Origin: an uncultured Oscillospiraceae bacterium
GTDB taxonomy: Bacteria > Bacillota > Clostridia > Oscillospirales > Oscillospiraceae
Assembly (NCBI GenBank): GCA_934590325.1
Contig: CAKTOW010000007.1
Span: 1-64,000 of the forward strand
Reading direction: 5' to 3'
Length of the DNA stretch: 64,000 nt
Positions 7,501 through 15,261 of this stretch are shown here, one piece after another. How positions within the stretch are numbered: the first letter of the stretch is position 1; every line of letters begins with the position of its first letter. A program made the position numbers and the translations under genes. The notes beneath the pieces were generated by a model. That model searched no databases and was not told the DNA's origin. It saw only the letters and a list, made by a program, of their open reading frames with translations.

Positions 7501-10500
7501 CGCTGCTGGCAGTAACCTCGCCGGTATTGTAGCAGTTGGCGACGGCAACGCCATAGCCACTGCCGCCAAATACACCGCCGGCCTTACTGCCCGTGGCGGT
7601 CACTTTGCCGGTGTTGTAGCAGCCGGTGACGATATTCCCGTTGCCCACAAAGCCGCCGATGATGCCGCCCACGCTGCTGCCGCCGGTAACGGCGCCGAAG
7701 CTGGCGCAGTTTTTGACGGTAGCGTTGTTGTAGGTATAGCCCACGATGCCGCCCACGTTATTGCCGGTACTGCTGATGGTTACGTAACTGAAGCAGCTTT
7801 CAATGACGATGCCGTTACCACAAGCATAGCCCGCAACAGCACCGGCACTGCCGCTGCCGGAGATCGTGCCCCGCAGGGTCAGATTCTGAATGTGGGAATT
7901 AGCGCCGATCTGGCCAAACATGCCGCTCTTGGCGTTCAGGCCGATGATCTCATGGTTCTGGCCATCCAGCTCCACCTTGTTGCTGCTGGTGATATTCAGC
8001 CAGGGATACTTGCCCAGATCGATGCCGCCGGTCAGCACACCAGAGACCGCGCTTTTCTGGCTGGCATTCACAAACCACGCCAGCTCCGCGCCGGTGCCGA
8101 TCTGATACACACCCGCCTCGTTCTTGGCCGGCTCTGTCTGGCTGGTGCCGTCCCATGCGGTGTCGGATGTGGTGACCAGTTGGATCTCAAACTTGTTCTC
8201 ACCGCCCTCGGTGACGGTGACGGAACCGGTGGCATACTCCACACCCGCGCCGGTGATGACGTAGGTATAGGTCTCGGCCACGGCCTTGAAGGTGCCGTCC
8301 TCATTGACGGCAACCGCATTCCCGTCGCTGTCCGTCATGGTGATGGTCAGGTTCTTGCGGTCGATGGTGCTGCCGTTGCTGCCCTTGAAGATCAGCGTGC
8401 CGGTGATGAACTCCGTCTCGGCAAGTGCAAACGTCACCTCGGGCAAACGGGACAGGATACCGGACACGCTGGGCGCATTGAAACCTTTCTCAGCACCCTT
8501 GGCATACGTGATGCCGCGGTGGGTGGGCACGCCCGGCCACCCGGCCTGCTTGATCGCGCCGGAGAGGGAGTAAGTCTCGCCGTCCCAATACTTGGGGATG
8601 GTGATGGCGATTTTTTGGCGGTCAGGGTTACCGCTGAAATCATACACGCCATAGTTGCCGCCGGGATCGGACTTGAAGAAGGTGCCGTCCTCGCCCTTAT
8701 AGTACAGAGAGAAGTTGAAGTTATACGCACCGGACAGCTTCTCCTTGGGGCTGACCAGATTTTTGAACTGCAGATATACAGTGTCGCCGGCCTTCAGCGC
8801 CGCCTTGGCTTCCTCGGTCAGCTTCGCGCCGTCCTTGTCCACCAGTGTATAGCTGACGCCCCGGGCGGTGATGACCTGATAATTGGCCTTGCCGCCTTTT
8901 TCCACCTTGACGATGTGGCGGCCGGTGGTCAGACCGGTCACGGTCACAGTGCCGTCCCCGGCGACAGTCACGCCGTCGGAGGTAAAGCCGCTGAAGGTCA
9001 TCTTATCGGTGACCCTGGAGCGTGCCACCGTGACAGTGGTGCCGCTCTCGGGCTTGAAGCTGTACTCCGCGCCCTTGTTGTCCAGGTAGAACAGGATGTC
9101 GTGCTCAGCGTCCAGCTGGCGCGCCTCTTCCTTGGTGATGACGGCGTCCATACGGTCCAGGGTCATATTGGTCTGGATGCCGGTACCGTCATTACCTACG
9201 GTGACGATGAACACACCGGTGCACTCCGGCCATATAGCGGAGAACTGTTTGCTGACGGTGCTGCTCTGCCCGGCCATGTGGGTCATGGCGTCATAGGTCA
9301 CCAGCACGATGGCGGTGCCCTCCTTGTTGGCGGTCATGGTGGCCACATTGCTGTTTTTCTCGTCGGGGGTGATGGTCAGCACGTCGCTGGGCTTGCCGTT
9401 GACGTCGATGACCTGATAGTGCATGTCAGGCAGCGCCACCTTGGCGTTCACGAAGCTCTCGATGGCGAACCAGTTGCGGAAGGAGTTCAGCTCGAAGGTC
9501 TCACCCACGGCCATGTTCTTGTATCCCTGGGTATTGATGTTCAGGTAAATGTCCGCCCGGTCATACACGTTATTTTCAAAGCGATAGATCGTGCTCTTGT
9601 TGAAGTCGCTATTGCCGATGTACAGGTCCTCGTCAGTCAGTTCTACCTCAGCGTCTGCTGTCCATCTGGCGTAGTTCCAGTAGGTAACACCGTTGGGATT
9701 CTGCACACGGTAGAAATAGTCTGTATTCTTGTTGACGTGGTACGTGGCCGTGCCCTTTGCCGCATCGGACTCCACTGCATCCATGTAGCTGTAGACGAAG
9801 TATTGGGCCAGCGTACCCACCGTGATAGTGGAGTTTTCCGGAACATTGAAGGTGACAGTCACGAAATCGCTGCAGTTGAGCGAGAGACTATCGTTCATGG
9901 TAGGCGTCTTTTCAGCCGTACCCGGATTGTTTTTGGGATGCTTGACCGCATCCGGGGTCGCGGTGGCCTCCACCGTGTCGCCCACCACGAAGATGCAACT
10001 GGGCTTCATGGTGCCCCAGTTATTCGCCTCGCCCAGCGCCACGGTACGTACCTGGTTGTTGGCAGAAGTGACCTTCACCTCCAGGGTGTAGTCCTCGCCC
10101 AGCTTCCAGTTGGAGGGGGAAACGCTGATGCCGTAGATACGCTGGATCTTGAACGCCGTATGCGTGGCATCCACGGTGACGGACACACCGCCGTTGCAGT
10201 TCCCTTTCTCGTCGTAACCCTCTACCCAATAGCCACCCACAGGCAAATTGACAGTATAGGCGCCGTTGGCTGCCGTCATGTTCGCCAGCAGGTTCCTGTT
10301 GCCCTTCTCGCCAGCGGTATAGGTGTAGACCTTGAGGGACGCTACCTGCACGCTGTGCACGCCGCTGAATGTCACGCTCAGGCTGCCCGCCTCCGCCACA
10401 TTGGCCTGCACAGAGGGGTTCATGATGGTAAAGACATCCTCACCGTCGCCCTTTGCGACCAGATAGCCAGTAGCGGACTTCTTGTCCACGGTAAATGTTG

Positions 10501-11971
10501 CCTTGCCATTCTCGCCGGTAATCGCGCCTTTAATATCCGTAGTCTCGCCGGTCTCGGGATCGACCCATGCCAGCTGGACGCCCTCCAGCGCCGTGGCCGC
10601 GGCCTTCAGATCAGCCGGGGTCTTGTGGAGATAGCCGCTCACGGCATAGAAGCCCTTGACCGTGACAGTGATCTCCTGCCCATCCACCATAGACGCAGGC
10701 GCATCGATCCAGGTGTAGCGATCGCTCCAAGCATCTCCGTCCTGATAAATGAAAAAGTCCAGCACATCACCGTCATTGACCCTCGTATTGGTGACCATTG
10801 TGCCGTTGTAGCCGCTGCCATACGGAGAATTTGTTCCATCGTTGGGATAACCCTGATTCAGGAAAAAGCCAAAACTATTTTCGCCAAAAACTTTAGATGC
10901 CCAGCCAGTAGACCCTACAGCCAGATACTCCCCAACTGTCTCCTTGGTAAAGCCCTCGCTGAACATGATCTCATGCGCCTTCACCAGTGCGTCCAGTGCG
11001 GACACGCCGCCCTCGATCTCATCCGTGAAGCCATAGCTCTCCGCCAGATCGGAGGAAACCTCCACCGGCTCCGCAAAGCCGTGGAGATACCCACCCAACA
11101 TCTGAGAGCGGATGGTAACATCTGCCGTGGTGACGGCGGGCTTGCTGCCTGCCACCTCTACCGTCACGGTATAGATGGTGGGCACGACTTCCGGAGTAGG
11201 ATTTTCTCCCCCGGTGGCCTCCGCCGCGTCGCCGCAGCGAATGGTCAGTTCCATGCCGTTGACGACAGGGATCTCCGCTGTGCGGCGGTAAGAGGTATTG
11301 CCTACGGACAGGTAGACCTGGTTCTGCTTATTGGCCGCAGCAGCGGTGACCGTTATAGCAGTAGTTCCCTCAGGCAGGGACAGAATGTACTCTTTTTGGT
11401 CGGTGGTAAACTCCGGAAGAAGCTTACCGGGGCTGAAGGACAGGGTCTTCAGCGCGGTGTTGTTCATGGTAGCGAAGTCTCCGTCGATGTCCGCGCCCAA
11501 ATTGCAGGTATACATCACGCGGACCTCATCGCCATCGACCAAGCCAAACTCCGCAAACCCTCTGTCGGTGAACCAGTCGTTCAGCGTACCCATCCAGCCG
11601 GAGCCAGCGCCCCCGTCGAACTCACCCAGGGACTTGCCCTCGCTCTCCTTGGTGATCTTGGAAATATAGCCGTCATCCGCGCCAACGGCCTCGATGCCCT
11701 TGGTCGCCAACGCCGTCTGAATAGCGGACATCATGGTGGTATCCGCCGTGATGTCCACCTCCATGTCCACGATCACACCTGTCCACGCGGGTGCAACAGG
11801 GTCGTCGCCCTCATAGGCATACGGCTCCGTGAACGTGTTGTTCTCCACGATCACACGAACACTGCCGAGACCGCTCCCGCTCTCGCCTTCGCCTGCCGCC
11901 CATACGCCGGTAGGCACCAGGGACAGTGCCATGACCAGCGCCATGAACAGCGAAACGATACGTTTCTTCAT
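4556..11971 (-). CDS. Giant surface protein with DUF4430 and alpha/alpha-toroid domains
   Basis: 2471 residues. Signal peptide 1-25 (ends VWA). Approximate domains: DUF4430 35-157 (GSGWMGTLNDWF, DGDEVRVMYTC); cadherin-like beta sandwich 165-275; second DUF4430-like region 280-430; several Ig-like regions to ~1260; GLUG-type repeats 1270-1590 (GGIVGYTYNNATVKNCASFG and similar); Cys-rich repeats with an ALGH motif ~1594-1697; beta sandwich ~1710-1847; alpha/alpha toroid ~1850-2137 (prenyltransferase/terpene-cyclase-like, related in fold to the transcobalamin alpha domain; motifs LQMESGAWY, VQKADGTFCEYG); more Cys-rich ALGH repeats ~2143-2267. The C-terminus is a transmembrane segment plus KQKRAGK with no clear LPxTG, only SARTADD. 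The start has AGGAGG. The cobalamin riboswitch upstream supports a corrinoid-capture role (inference). Confidence 0.9.
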   Translation of the reverse strand: MKKRIVSLFMALVMALSLVPTGVWAAGEGESGSGLGSVRVIVENNTFTEPYAYEGDDPVAPAWTGVIVDMEVDITADTTMMSAIQTALATKGIEAVGADDGYISKITKESEGKSLGEFDGGAGSGWMGTLNDWFTDRGFAEFGLVDGDEVRVMYTCNLGADIDGDFATMNNTALKTLSFSPGKLLPEFTTDQKEYILSLPEGTTAITVTAAAANKQNQVYLSVGNTSYRRTAEIPVVNGMELTIRCGDAAEATGGENPTPEVVPTIYTVTVEVAGSKPAVTTADVTIRSQMLGGYLHGFAEPVEVSSDLAESYGFTDEIEGGVSALDALVKAHEIMFSEGFTKETVGEYLAVGSTGWASKVFGENSFGFFLNQGYPNDGTNSPYGSGYNGTMVTNTRVNDGDVLDFFIYQDGDAWSDRYTWIDAPASMVDGQEITVTVKGFYAVSGYLHKTPADLKAAATALEGVQLAWVDPETGETTDIKGAITGENGKATFTVDKKSATGYLVAKGDGEDVFTIMNPSVQANVAEAGSLSVTFSGVHSVQVASLKVYTYTAGEKGNRNLLANMTAANGAYTVNLPVGGYWVEGYDEKGNCNGGVSVTVDATHTAFKIQRIYGISVSPSNWKLGEDYTLEVKVTSANNQVRTVALGEANNWGTMKPSCIFVVGDTVEATATPDAVKHPKNNPGTAEKTPTMNDSLSLNCSDFVTVTFNVPENSTITVGTLAQYFVYSYMDAVESDAAKGTATYHVNKNTDYFYRVQNPNGVTYWNYARWTADAEVELTDEDLYIGNSDFNKSTIYRFENNVYDRADIYLNINTQGYKNMAVGETFELNSFRNWFAIESFVNAKVALPDMHYQVIDVNGKPSDVLTITPDEKNSNVATMTANKEGTAIVLVTYDAMTHMAGQSSTVSKQFSAIWPECTGVFIVTVGNDGTGIQTNMTLDRMDAVITKEEARQLDAEHDILFYLDNKGAEYSFKPESGTTVTVARSRVTDKMTFSGFTSDGVTVAGDGTVTVTGLTTGRHIVKVEKGGKANYQVITARGVSYTLVDKDGAKLTEEAKAALKAGDTVYLQFKNLVSPKEKLSGAYNFNFSLYYKGEDGTFFKSDPGGNYGVYDFSGNPDRQKIAITIPKYWDGETYSLSGAIKQAGWPGVPTHRGITYAKGAEKGFNAPSVSGILSRLPEVTFALAETEFITGTLIFKGSNGSTIDRKNLTITMTDSDGNAVAVNEDGTFKAVAETYTYVITGAGVEYATGSVTVTEGGENKFEIQLVTTSDTAWDGTSQTEPAKNEAGVYQIGTGAELAWFVNASQKSAVSGVLTGGIDLGKYPWLNITSSNKVELDGQNHEIIGLNAKSGMFGQIGANSHIQNLTLRGTISGSGSAGAVAGYACGNGIVIESCFSYVTISSTGNNVGGIVGYTYNNATVKNCASFGAVTGGSSVGGIIGGFVGNGNIVTGCYNTGKVTATGSKAGGVFGGSGYGVAVANCYNTGEVTASSVAGGIGGEAKGGTHWSTGAVLAKMSVTSCYTAGNTKAFGSVHAASAEISKCYSLSKDDESAEVLVKDAELDMSAFGLVCGGYPALKWQRDVTFHETGTEGTVTAPTCTSKGYTTHTCTKCNVIYKDTYTAALGHDWCTHTTIDDNCGKCTSAAPDCTKDGSITRTCKRNGCSETKVDVVPALGHTPGSSAVTKYPAYRTYTCDRCKAFVKEWNDERLQYVTLPETGVTSASVSDSTYPWGYNTAKDRFESTNVDVDRSTSETAFAFTLSAPAVLTFDYGVSSESSCDKFTAVLSDGTNTKTLVNGISGKNSGSCSAWLSAGTWTVTFKYVKDAADKGGEDMACVSNMKLTGTTAPASDAANIYKNTGDYLAGLGTPGTGSIGGEWMALGLARSGRDVPNVDTYYQTVENYVKTHIAATGRLDRNKSTENSRIILALTAIGKDVTDVGGHDLLKGLDNMNYIKRQGTNGPVWALLALDSHKYPTSGDVTRDALVSTIVGLQMESGAWYIGSSKPTADVDMTAMAVQALAPYYRTNASAKAAVDKALEYLSSVQKADGTFCEYGNQAASSESTAQVVVMLIALGIDPVTDARFTKGGVSVLDALCSFYVDGGGFKHKLADTTRDGMSTEQGYYALAAYYRMKNEKTFLYDMTDVCITHTFGEWTTVKAATCTEAGSEKRVCSVCGTEETRTVAALGHKFGAWTVTTSATCTKAGVETRTCSVCSTSETRTVAALGHTPGTVVYMDKDYHWQICTVCKAEVNKTAHTYVGGAQCVCGAVKSEDDTLKRIEVSDTIEVPDTLKDNEKLNSQDKIKAELQLQITKKDSKNTEENTAVFDVQLMIITTVNGEQVKTPATKADLVKGKITVLLPYPEAIAADYSKYSFTVAHLVTMADCGKDVGTVEFPAVAKTPNGLLVTLTGLSPVAISWTETSNRYYYNSATTAPDKTDSARTADDSQMVLWLGSAVMAAAAAVVLTRKQKRAGK

Positions 11972-12032
11972 CTTCTTGTTCCTCCTTGTGATTTTCTCTA
12001 TCTGAACGCCCTGCGGCGTGGTTTCCCCATAA

Positions 12033-12075
12033 AAGAAGGAGGGCGGGAGGGGCCGGCAAACCCCTCTCGCCCTTA
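12033..12075 (-). terminator. 5'-leader hairpin before the surface protein
   Basis: On the minus strand AGGGCGAGAGGGG pairs with CCCCTCCCGCCCT and is followed by a pyrimidine tract containing CTTCTTTTA, about 60 bases before the start codon. It could be an attenuator or a stabilising hairpin. It is the last of three hairpins between the riboswitch and the gene. Confidence 0.5.
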
Positions 12076-12154
12076 TGGAAAGCAGACGGCTGTCGCCGCC
12101 TCGGCTCACTTGGTAAGGGCCTTACCCGTTTTTCGCGGGCGCCCCACAACAAAG

Positions 12155-12185
12155 ACGCCGGCTCCCCACAACGGGAAAGCCGGCA
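12155..12185 (-). other. 5'-leader hairpin
   Basis: Stem GCCGGCT / AGCCGGC enclosing CCCGTTGTGGGG on the minus strand, with only a weak T tract after it. It sits between the attenuator at 12196-12240 and the last leader hairpin. Its loop sequence CCCGTTG also occurs in the neighbouring attenuator hairpin, so the leader may form alternative pairings. Confidence 0.4.
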
Positions 12186-12195
12186 CATCCACGGC

Positions 12196-12240
12196 AAGAA
12201 AAAGCACTGACAGCCCTCCCCCAACGGGAAGCGTCAGCGC
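12196..12240 (-). terminator. Intrinsic terminator in the leader (likely riboswitch output)
   Basis: On the minus strand CTGACGCTTCCC pairs imperfectly with GGGAGGGCTGTCAG, followed by TGCTTTTTCTT. A Rho-independent terminator between a cobalamin aptamer and the coding region is the expected output module for transcriptional attenuation. An alternative antiterminator pairing was not worked out. Confidence 0.65.
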
Positions 12241-12344
12241 GCACTCTCACCCTTGTCACAACGAAGAAGCGCCGCTGTACACAAGTTCTCTTTCGTGCAA
12301 TTCTACTGCCCTCGCGCCTCGAAACCGTTGTGTACCAACAGCTT

Positions 12345-12530
12345 CATCGTACATGACCTACCTTCTCGGGACTTGCGTCCCAATGGCGGTGTTACCCAAC
12401 GGCCGCAGCCGTTTCGGTCACTTCCTTGCGCTCACAGTGCCGTCCGCGGTGGGTTTCGTACCCAGATTCCTTCATAACTGCCACCTGACCGGTCCCCCGG
12501 TCGTTACAGTGCACAGCCACACGACGTCAC
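12345..12530 (-). promoter_or_regulatory. Cobalamin (B12) riboswitch aptamer
   Basis: Read on the minus strand, the conserved order of a cobalamin aptamer is present: GGAATC (12465-12470); a small hairpin GGGTACGAAACCC (12451-12463); GGCACTGTGAGC (12430-12441); GCCATTGGGACGC (12375-12387), whose GGGAC pairs with GTCCC; then the B12-box-like CCCGAGAAGGTAGGTC ending at 12355. This resembles the CACTGGGA...TCCCGGGAAGG form common in Clostridia. It lies between a strong promoter and the surface-protein start on the same strand. Outer boundaries are approximate. A covariance-model search would settle it. Confidence 0.82.
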
Positions 12531-12590
12531 AGAACTCAAATCCAATATTCATTTCGGCAATGCAGGCCATCCCTACATTCACCAAATGAC

Positions 12591-12619
12591 AGTATATACC
12601 AACTCCTCCGCAGTGTCAA
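12591..12619 (-). promoter_or_regulatory. Promoter of the riboswitch-surface protein transcript
   Basis: Perfect -35 TTGACA (12614-12619) and near-perfect -10 TATACT (12591-12596) on the minus strand, spaced 17 bases. Transcription would start near 12584, about 50 bases ahead of the aptamer, giving a leader of roughly 610 bases. Confidence 0.8.
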
Positions 12620-12709
12620 GGGGCGTTCCAGTTTTTGACAGCCCCGCAGAGGCCTCCGTGCCCACAGCAAAACATGCACCCGTAAAAAATAACCGCCCGC
12701 CCTCTGTGT

Positions 12710-14122
12710 CTACATTTGCCCCGCCTGTCCCTCCGGCGGCAGCCAGCGTCTGCCGGCCAGCCGTATCAGATACAGCAGGCCCCGGACGCCCAGCTCCGCG
12801 CACATGGCCGCCCACACGCCGGGCAGCCCCCACCGGGGCGCGGCCAGCCACGCCAGCGGCAGGCGGATGCCCCACATGGTGCCCAGGTTGAACAGCGTGG
12901 GCACCAGTGTGCTGCCCGCGCCCTGAAACACACCTCCGGCCACGATGGACGCGCCGAACATGGGCTCGGCAAATGCCTCGATGCGCAGGACGCGGGTACC
13001 CAGGGCAATGATGTCGCTGTCCGGTGTCAGTATCGCCATCATCTGCGGAGCGAAAACATACAGCAGCCCGCCGGTGACGACCATAACGACGATGCCCAGC
13101 AGTACCGTGACCCAGCCCAGGCGGCGGGCCATGCGGCGGCGCCCCGCCCCCACGCTCTGCCCCACCAGCATGGCCGCGGCGCTCTGGATGCCGTAGGCGG
13201 GCATATAGCACAGGCTCTCCGCCGTGACGGCGAAGGAGTTGGCGGCGATGGCCACGGTGCCCAGGGGCGCCACGATGGCAGTGGACACGATCTGCGCCGT
13301 GGACAGTATCACCTTCTCCGACGCCACGGGCGCGGCGATGCGAAGCATCAGCCGCAGCTGCTTCCTGTCAAAGTGCAGCCGCTCGCTCCTCTCCAACCGC
13401 AGCACCGGACTGCGGTGCAGGACGAAATACAGCAGGTACAGCCCCACCGCCAACTCCGCAAGACCGGTGCCCAGGGCGGCGCCCGCCGTGCCCAGTCCCG
13501 CGCCGGGCAGGGACAGTTCGCCAAGCCGGATGGTGCCCGTGGGAAAAATGAACAGGGCGTTGAACACCACATCCAGCCCGCACATGAGCACCATGCAGAT
13601 GCCGGGCGTGCGCATATTGCCAGTGGCCTGCAGCTGTCCCACCGTCACGTTGTCCAACTGCAGGGCGGGCAGGAACAGGCTGTACACCAGGAAATAGGCG
13701 GAGGCGTCCCGCCAGATCTCCTGATCCGCCCGCATCAGCTGGGGCAGCGGCGCGGACAGTGCCGCCGCCAGCGCCGCCATCACCACGCTGAAGGCCAGGC
13801 ACAGCACCAGCGCCTGCTTGAGGATATTGCGCGCCTCGGTCAGGCGGCCGCCGCCCACCCGCTGCGCCGTCAGCACGTTGAAGCCCATGGCCGCCGCGTA
13901 GGACAGCCCTCCGAACAACCAGGTGGTGGAGGCCACCAGCCCCACTGCCGCCGACTGGGACGCGCCCAGACGGCCTACCATGGCCGCGTCGATATATTGC
14001 ATGATGATGGTAGCCAGCTGTGCCATGATGGCCGGCCAGCTGAGCTGCAGCGTCAGGCTGATCTGCTGCCGGGTGGACAGCGGCGCGCCGCTGCGCAGCA
14101 GGGCCAGATGATCCGTTTTCAA
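12710..14122 (-). CDS. MATE family multidrug/Na+ efflux protein
   Basis: Membrane exporter of the MATE (multi-antimicrobial extrusion) family, 470 residues when started at the TTG at 14122, preceded by GGAGG at the right distance; upstream ATG codons would add a non-conserved tail. About twelve hydrophobic segments form two repeats. The N-terminal half carries the family-typical QLSWPAIMAQLATIIMQYID and the second half starts near MLRIAAPVASEKVI. MATE proteins export cationic drugs or metabolites in exchange for Na+ or H+; the substrate here cannot be told. It stands alone between the riboswitch promoter and divergent spo0A. Confidence 0.9.
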   Translation of the reverse strand: MKTDHLALLRSGAPLSTRQQISLTLQLSWPAIMAQLATIIMQYIDAAMVGRLGASQSAAVGLVASTTWLFGGLSYAAAMGFNVLTAQRVGGGRLTEARNILKQALVLCLAFSVVMAALAAALSAPLPQLMRADQEIWRDASAYFLVYSLFLPALQLDNVTVGQLQATGNMRTPGICMVLMCGLDVVFNALFIFPTGTIRLGELSLPGAGLGTAGAALGTGLAELAVGLYLLYFVLHRSPVLRLERSERLHFDRKQLRLMLRIAAPVASEKVILSTAQIVSTAIVAPLGTVAIAANSFAVTAESLCYMPAYGIQSAAAMLVGQSVGAGRRRMARRLGWVTVLLGIVVMVVTGGLLYVFAPQMMAILTPDSDIIALGTRVLRIEAFAEPMFGASIVAGGVFQGAGSTLVPTLFNLGTMWGIRLPLAWLAAPRWGLPGVWAAMCAELGVRGLLYLIRLAGRRWLPPEGQAGQM

Positions 14123-14317
14123 GTGCGTTCCTCCAAAAAGTTTGTTTTTCCACTGTACCACGGGCACACGCTTTTCGCAACCCCGACATGTGGAGCGCCG
14201 CCCGCAAGTCCTTTTTTCTCCCGTTTCCGCAATATTTTTTCTGTGCGGACCTTTTACGACCACAGCATACTGCGGTTTGTCCTTCCCTGACTACACTCTG
14301 ACAGGTATTCATGGCGA

Positions 14318-14362
14318 AAGTCGTCGAACGGTGTCGATTATTTACAGTCTCTTTCGACAAAT
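14318..14362 (+). promoter_or_regulatory. Spo0A boxes upstream of spo0A
   Basis: A strong 0A box occurs on the minus strand at 14352-14362 (ATTTGTCGAAA; consensus TTTGTCGAAA), and two weaker TGTCGA-type sites lie at 14319-14328 and 14331-14339. They are ~120-160 bases ahead of the spo0A start, consistent with autoregulation by phosphorylated Spo0A as known in Bacillus and Clostridia. The rest of 14123-14480 shows no gene. Confidence 0.6.
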
Positions 14363-14480
14363 TTCACTTGCAATATATGTCTTTTTGTGCTATTTTTGAT
14401 AGCGGTGTGGCGATTGCTGGTATGTTTTCGCCAGTACGTACATCACAAAATTTATGTTAAGAGTTTCGGGGGTAAATGAG

Positions 14481-15215
14481 ATGGAAAAGATCACAGTATG
14501 CATCGCGGACATGGATACCGAGTACCGAACGTCACTGCGCAAGGAGCTGGAAGCCAGCAATGAGGTCCAGGTTCTCGGCGACACGGGGGACGGCGCAGAG
14601 ATGCTGGACCTGGTAGAAGCACACCACCCGCAGGTATTGCTGACGGATGTGCTGCTGCCGGGGCTGGACGGCCTGGGGCTGCTGCGGCGTATCAAAGGGG
14701 AGGCCACACGCGCCATCGTCGTCACCGCCGCCGTAATGGATGACACCGTGCAGCAGGCGCGCCGCGCCGGCGCCTATGTCATCCTGCCCAAGCCGGTGAA
14801 CGGCAAATCACTGCTGGAGCACATCCGCTGCGCGGCCATATCACCATCGGAGCGTGCCCTACCACAGCTGGAGGGCGCGGTGACGGCCATCATTCATGAG
14901 ATCGGCGTCCCGGCCCACATCAAGGGCTATCAGTACCTGCGCGAGGCCATTATCCTGACCGTGCGCAACATGGACGTCATCAACGCGGTGACGAAGGTCC
15001 TGTACCCGGAGGTCGCCAAGCGCTTCGGCACCACGCCCAGCCGGGTGGAACGCGCCATCCGCCACGCCATCGAGGTGGCGTGGGACCGGGGCGACATCGA
15101 AACACTGCAGAAATACTTCGGCTACACGGTGAACTCCGCCAAGGGCAAGCCCACCAACTCCGAGTTCATCGCCATGATCGCCGACCGTCTGCAGCTGGAG
15201 CTGCGGAACAACTGA
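14481..15215 (+). CDS. spo0A: Sporulation master regulator Spo0A
   Basis: Response regulator that, when phosphorylated, switches on sporulation genes by binding 0A boxes. Residues 1-110 form a receiver domain: acidic pocket near Asp10/Asp12, phospho-acceptor Asp56 (LLTDVLLP), Thr82 and Lys104. The C-terminal half is the Spo0A-specific DNA-binding domain, with the highly conserved [21 protein letters not shown] recognition region split over helices. At 244 residues it is slightly shorter than the usual ~265. The start at 14481 follows CGGGGGT; an in-frame ATG 27 bases upstream is an alternative. It is monocistronic, ended by a strong terminator. Confidence 0.96.
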   Translation: MEKITVCIADMDTEYRTSLRKELEASNEVQVLGDTGDGAEMLDLVEAHHPQVLLTDVLLPGLDGLGLLRRIKGEATRAIVVTAAVMDDTVQQARRAGAYVILPKPVNGKSLLEHIRCAAISPSERALPQLEGAVTAIIHEIGVPAHIKGYQYLREAIILTVRNMDVINAVTKVLYPEVAKRFGTTPSRVERAIRHAIEVAWDRGDIETLQKYFGYTVNSAKGKPTNSEFIAMIADRLQLELRNN

Positions 15216-15225
15216 ATTGCCCGAT

Positions 15226-15259
15226 CGGCCCCACGGCATAGCTGTGGGGCCGGTTTTTT
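15226..15259 (+). terminator. spo0A terminator
   Basis: Stem CGGCCCCAC(GGC) / GTGGGGCCG followed by TTTTTTC immediately after the spo0A stop. It may also serve the convergent PucR regulator. Confidence 0.9.
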
Positions 15260-15261
15260 CT

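Noticed and set aside
12033..12240. T-box leader controlling the surface protein
   Set aside because: No T-box consensus or specifier hairpin was found; the upstream cobalamin aptamer explains the leader better.
4541..12589. Very long plus-strand open frame (2682 codons) opposite the giant surface protein
   Set aside because: It is an antisense artefact of high-GC coding DNA. The minus-strand product has a signal peptide, recognisable domains and a strong RBS; the plus-strand translation shows no known domain and no RBS.
13368..14360. Long alternative minus-strand frame overlapping the MATE gene
   Set aside because: Shadow frame with low-complexity Gly/Ala/Arg content; the MATE frame carries membrane segments and family motifs.
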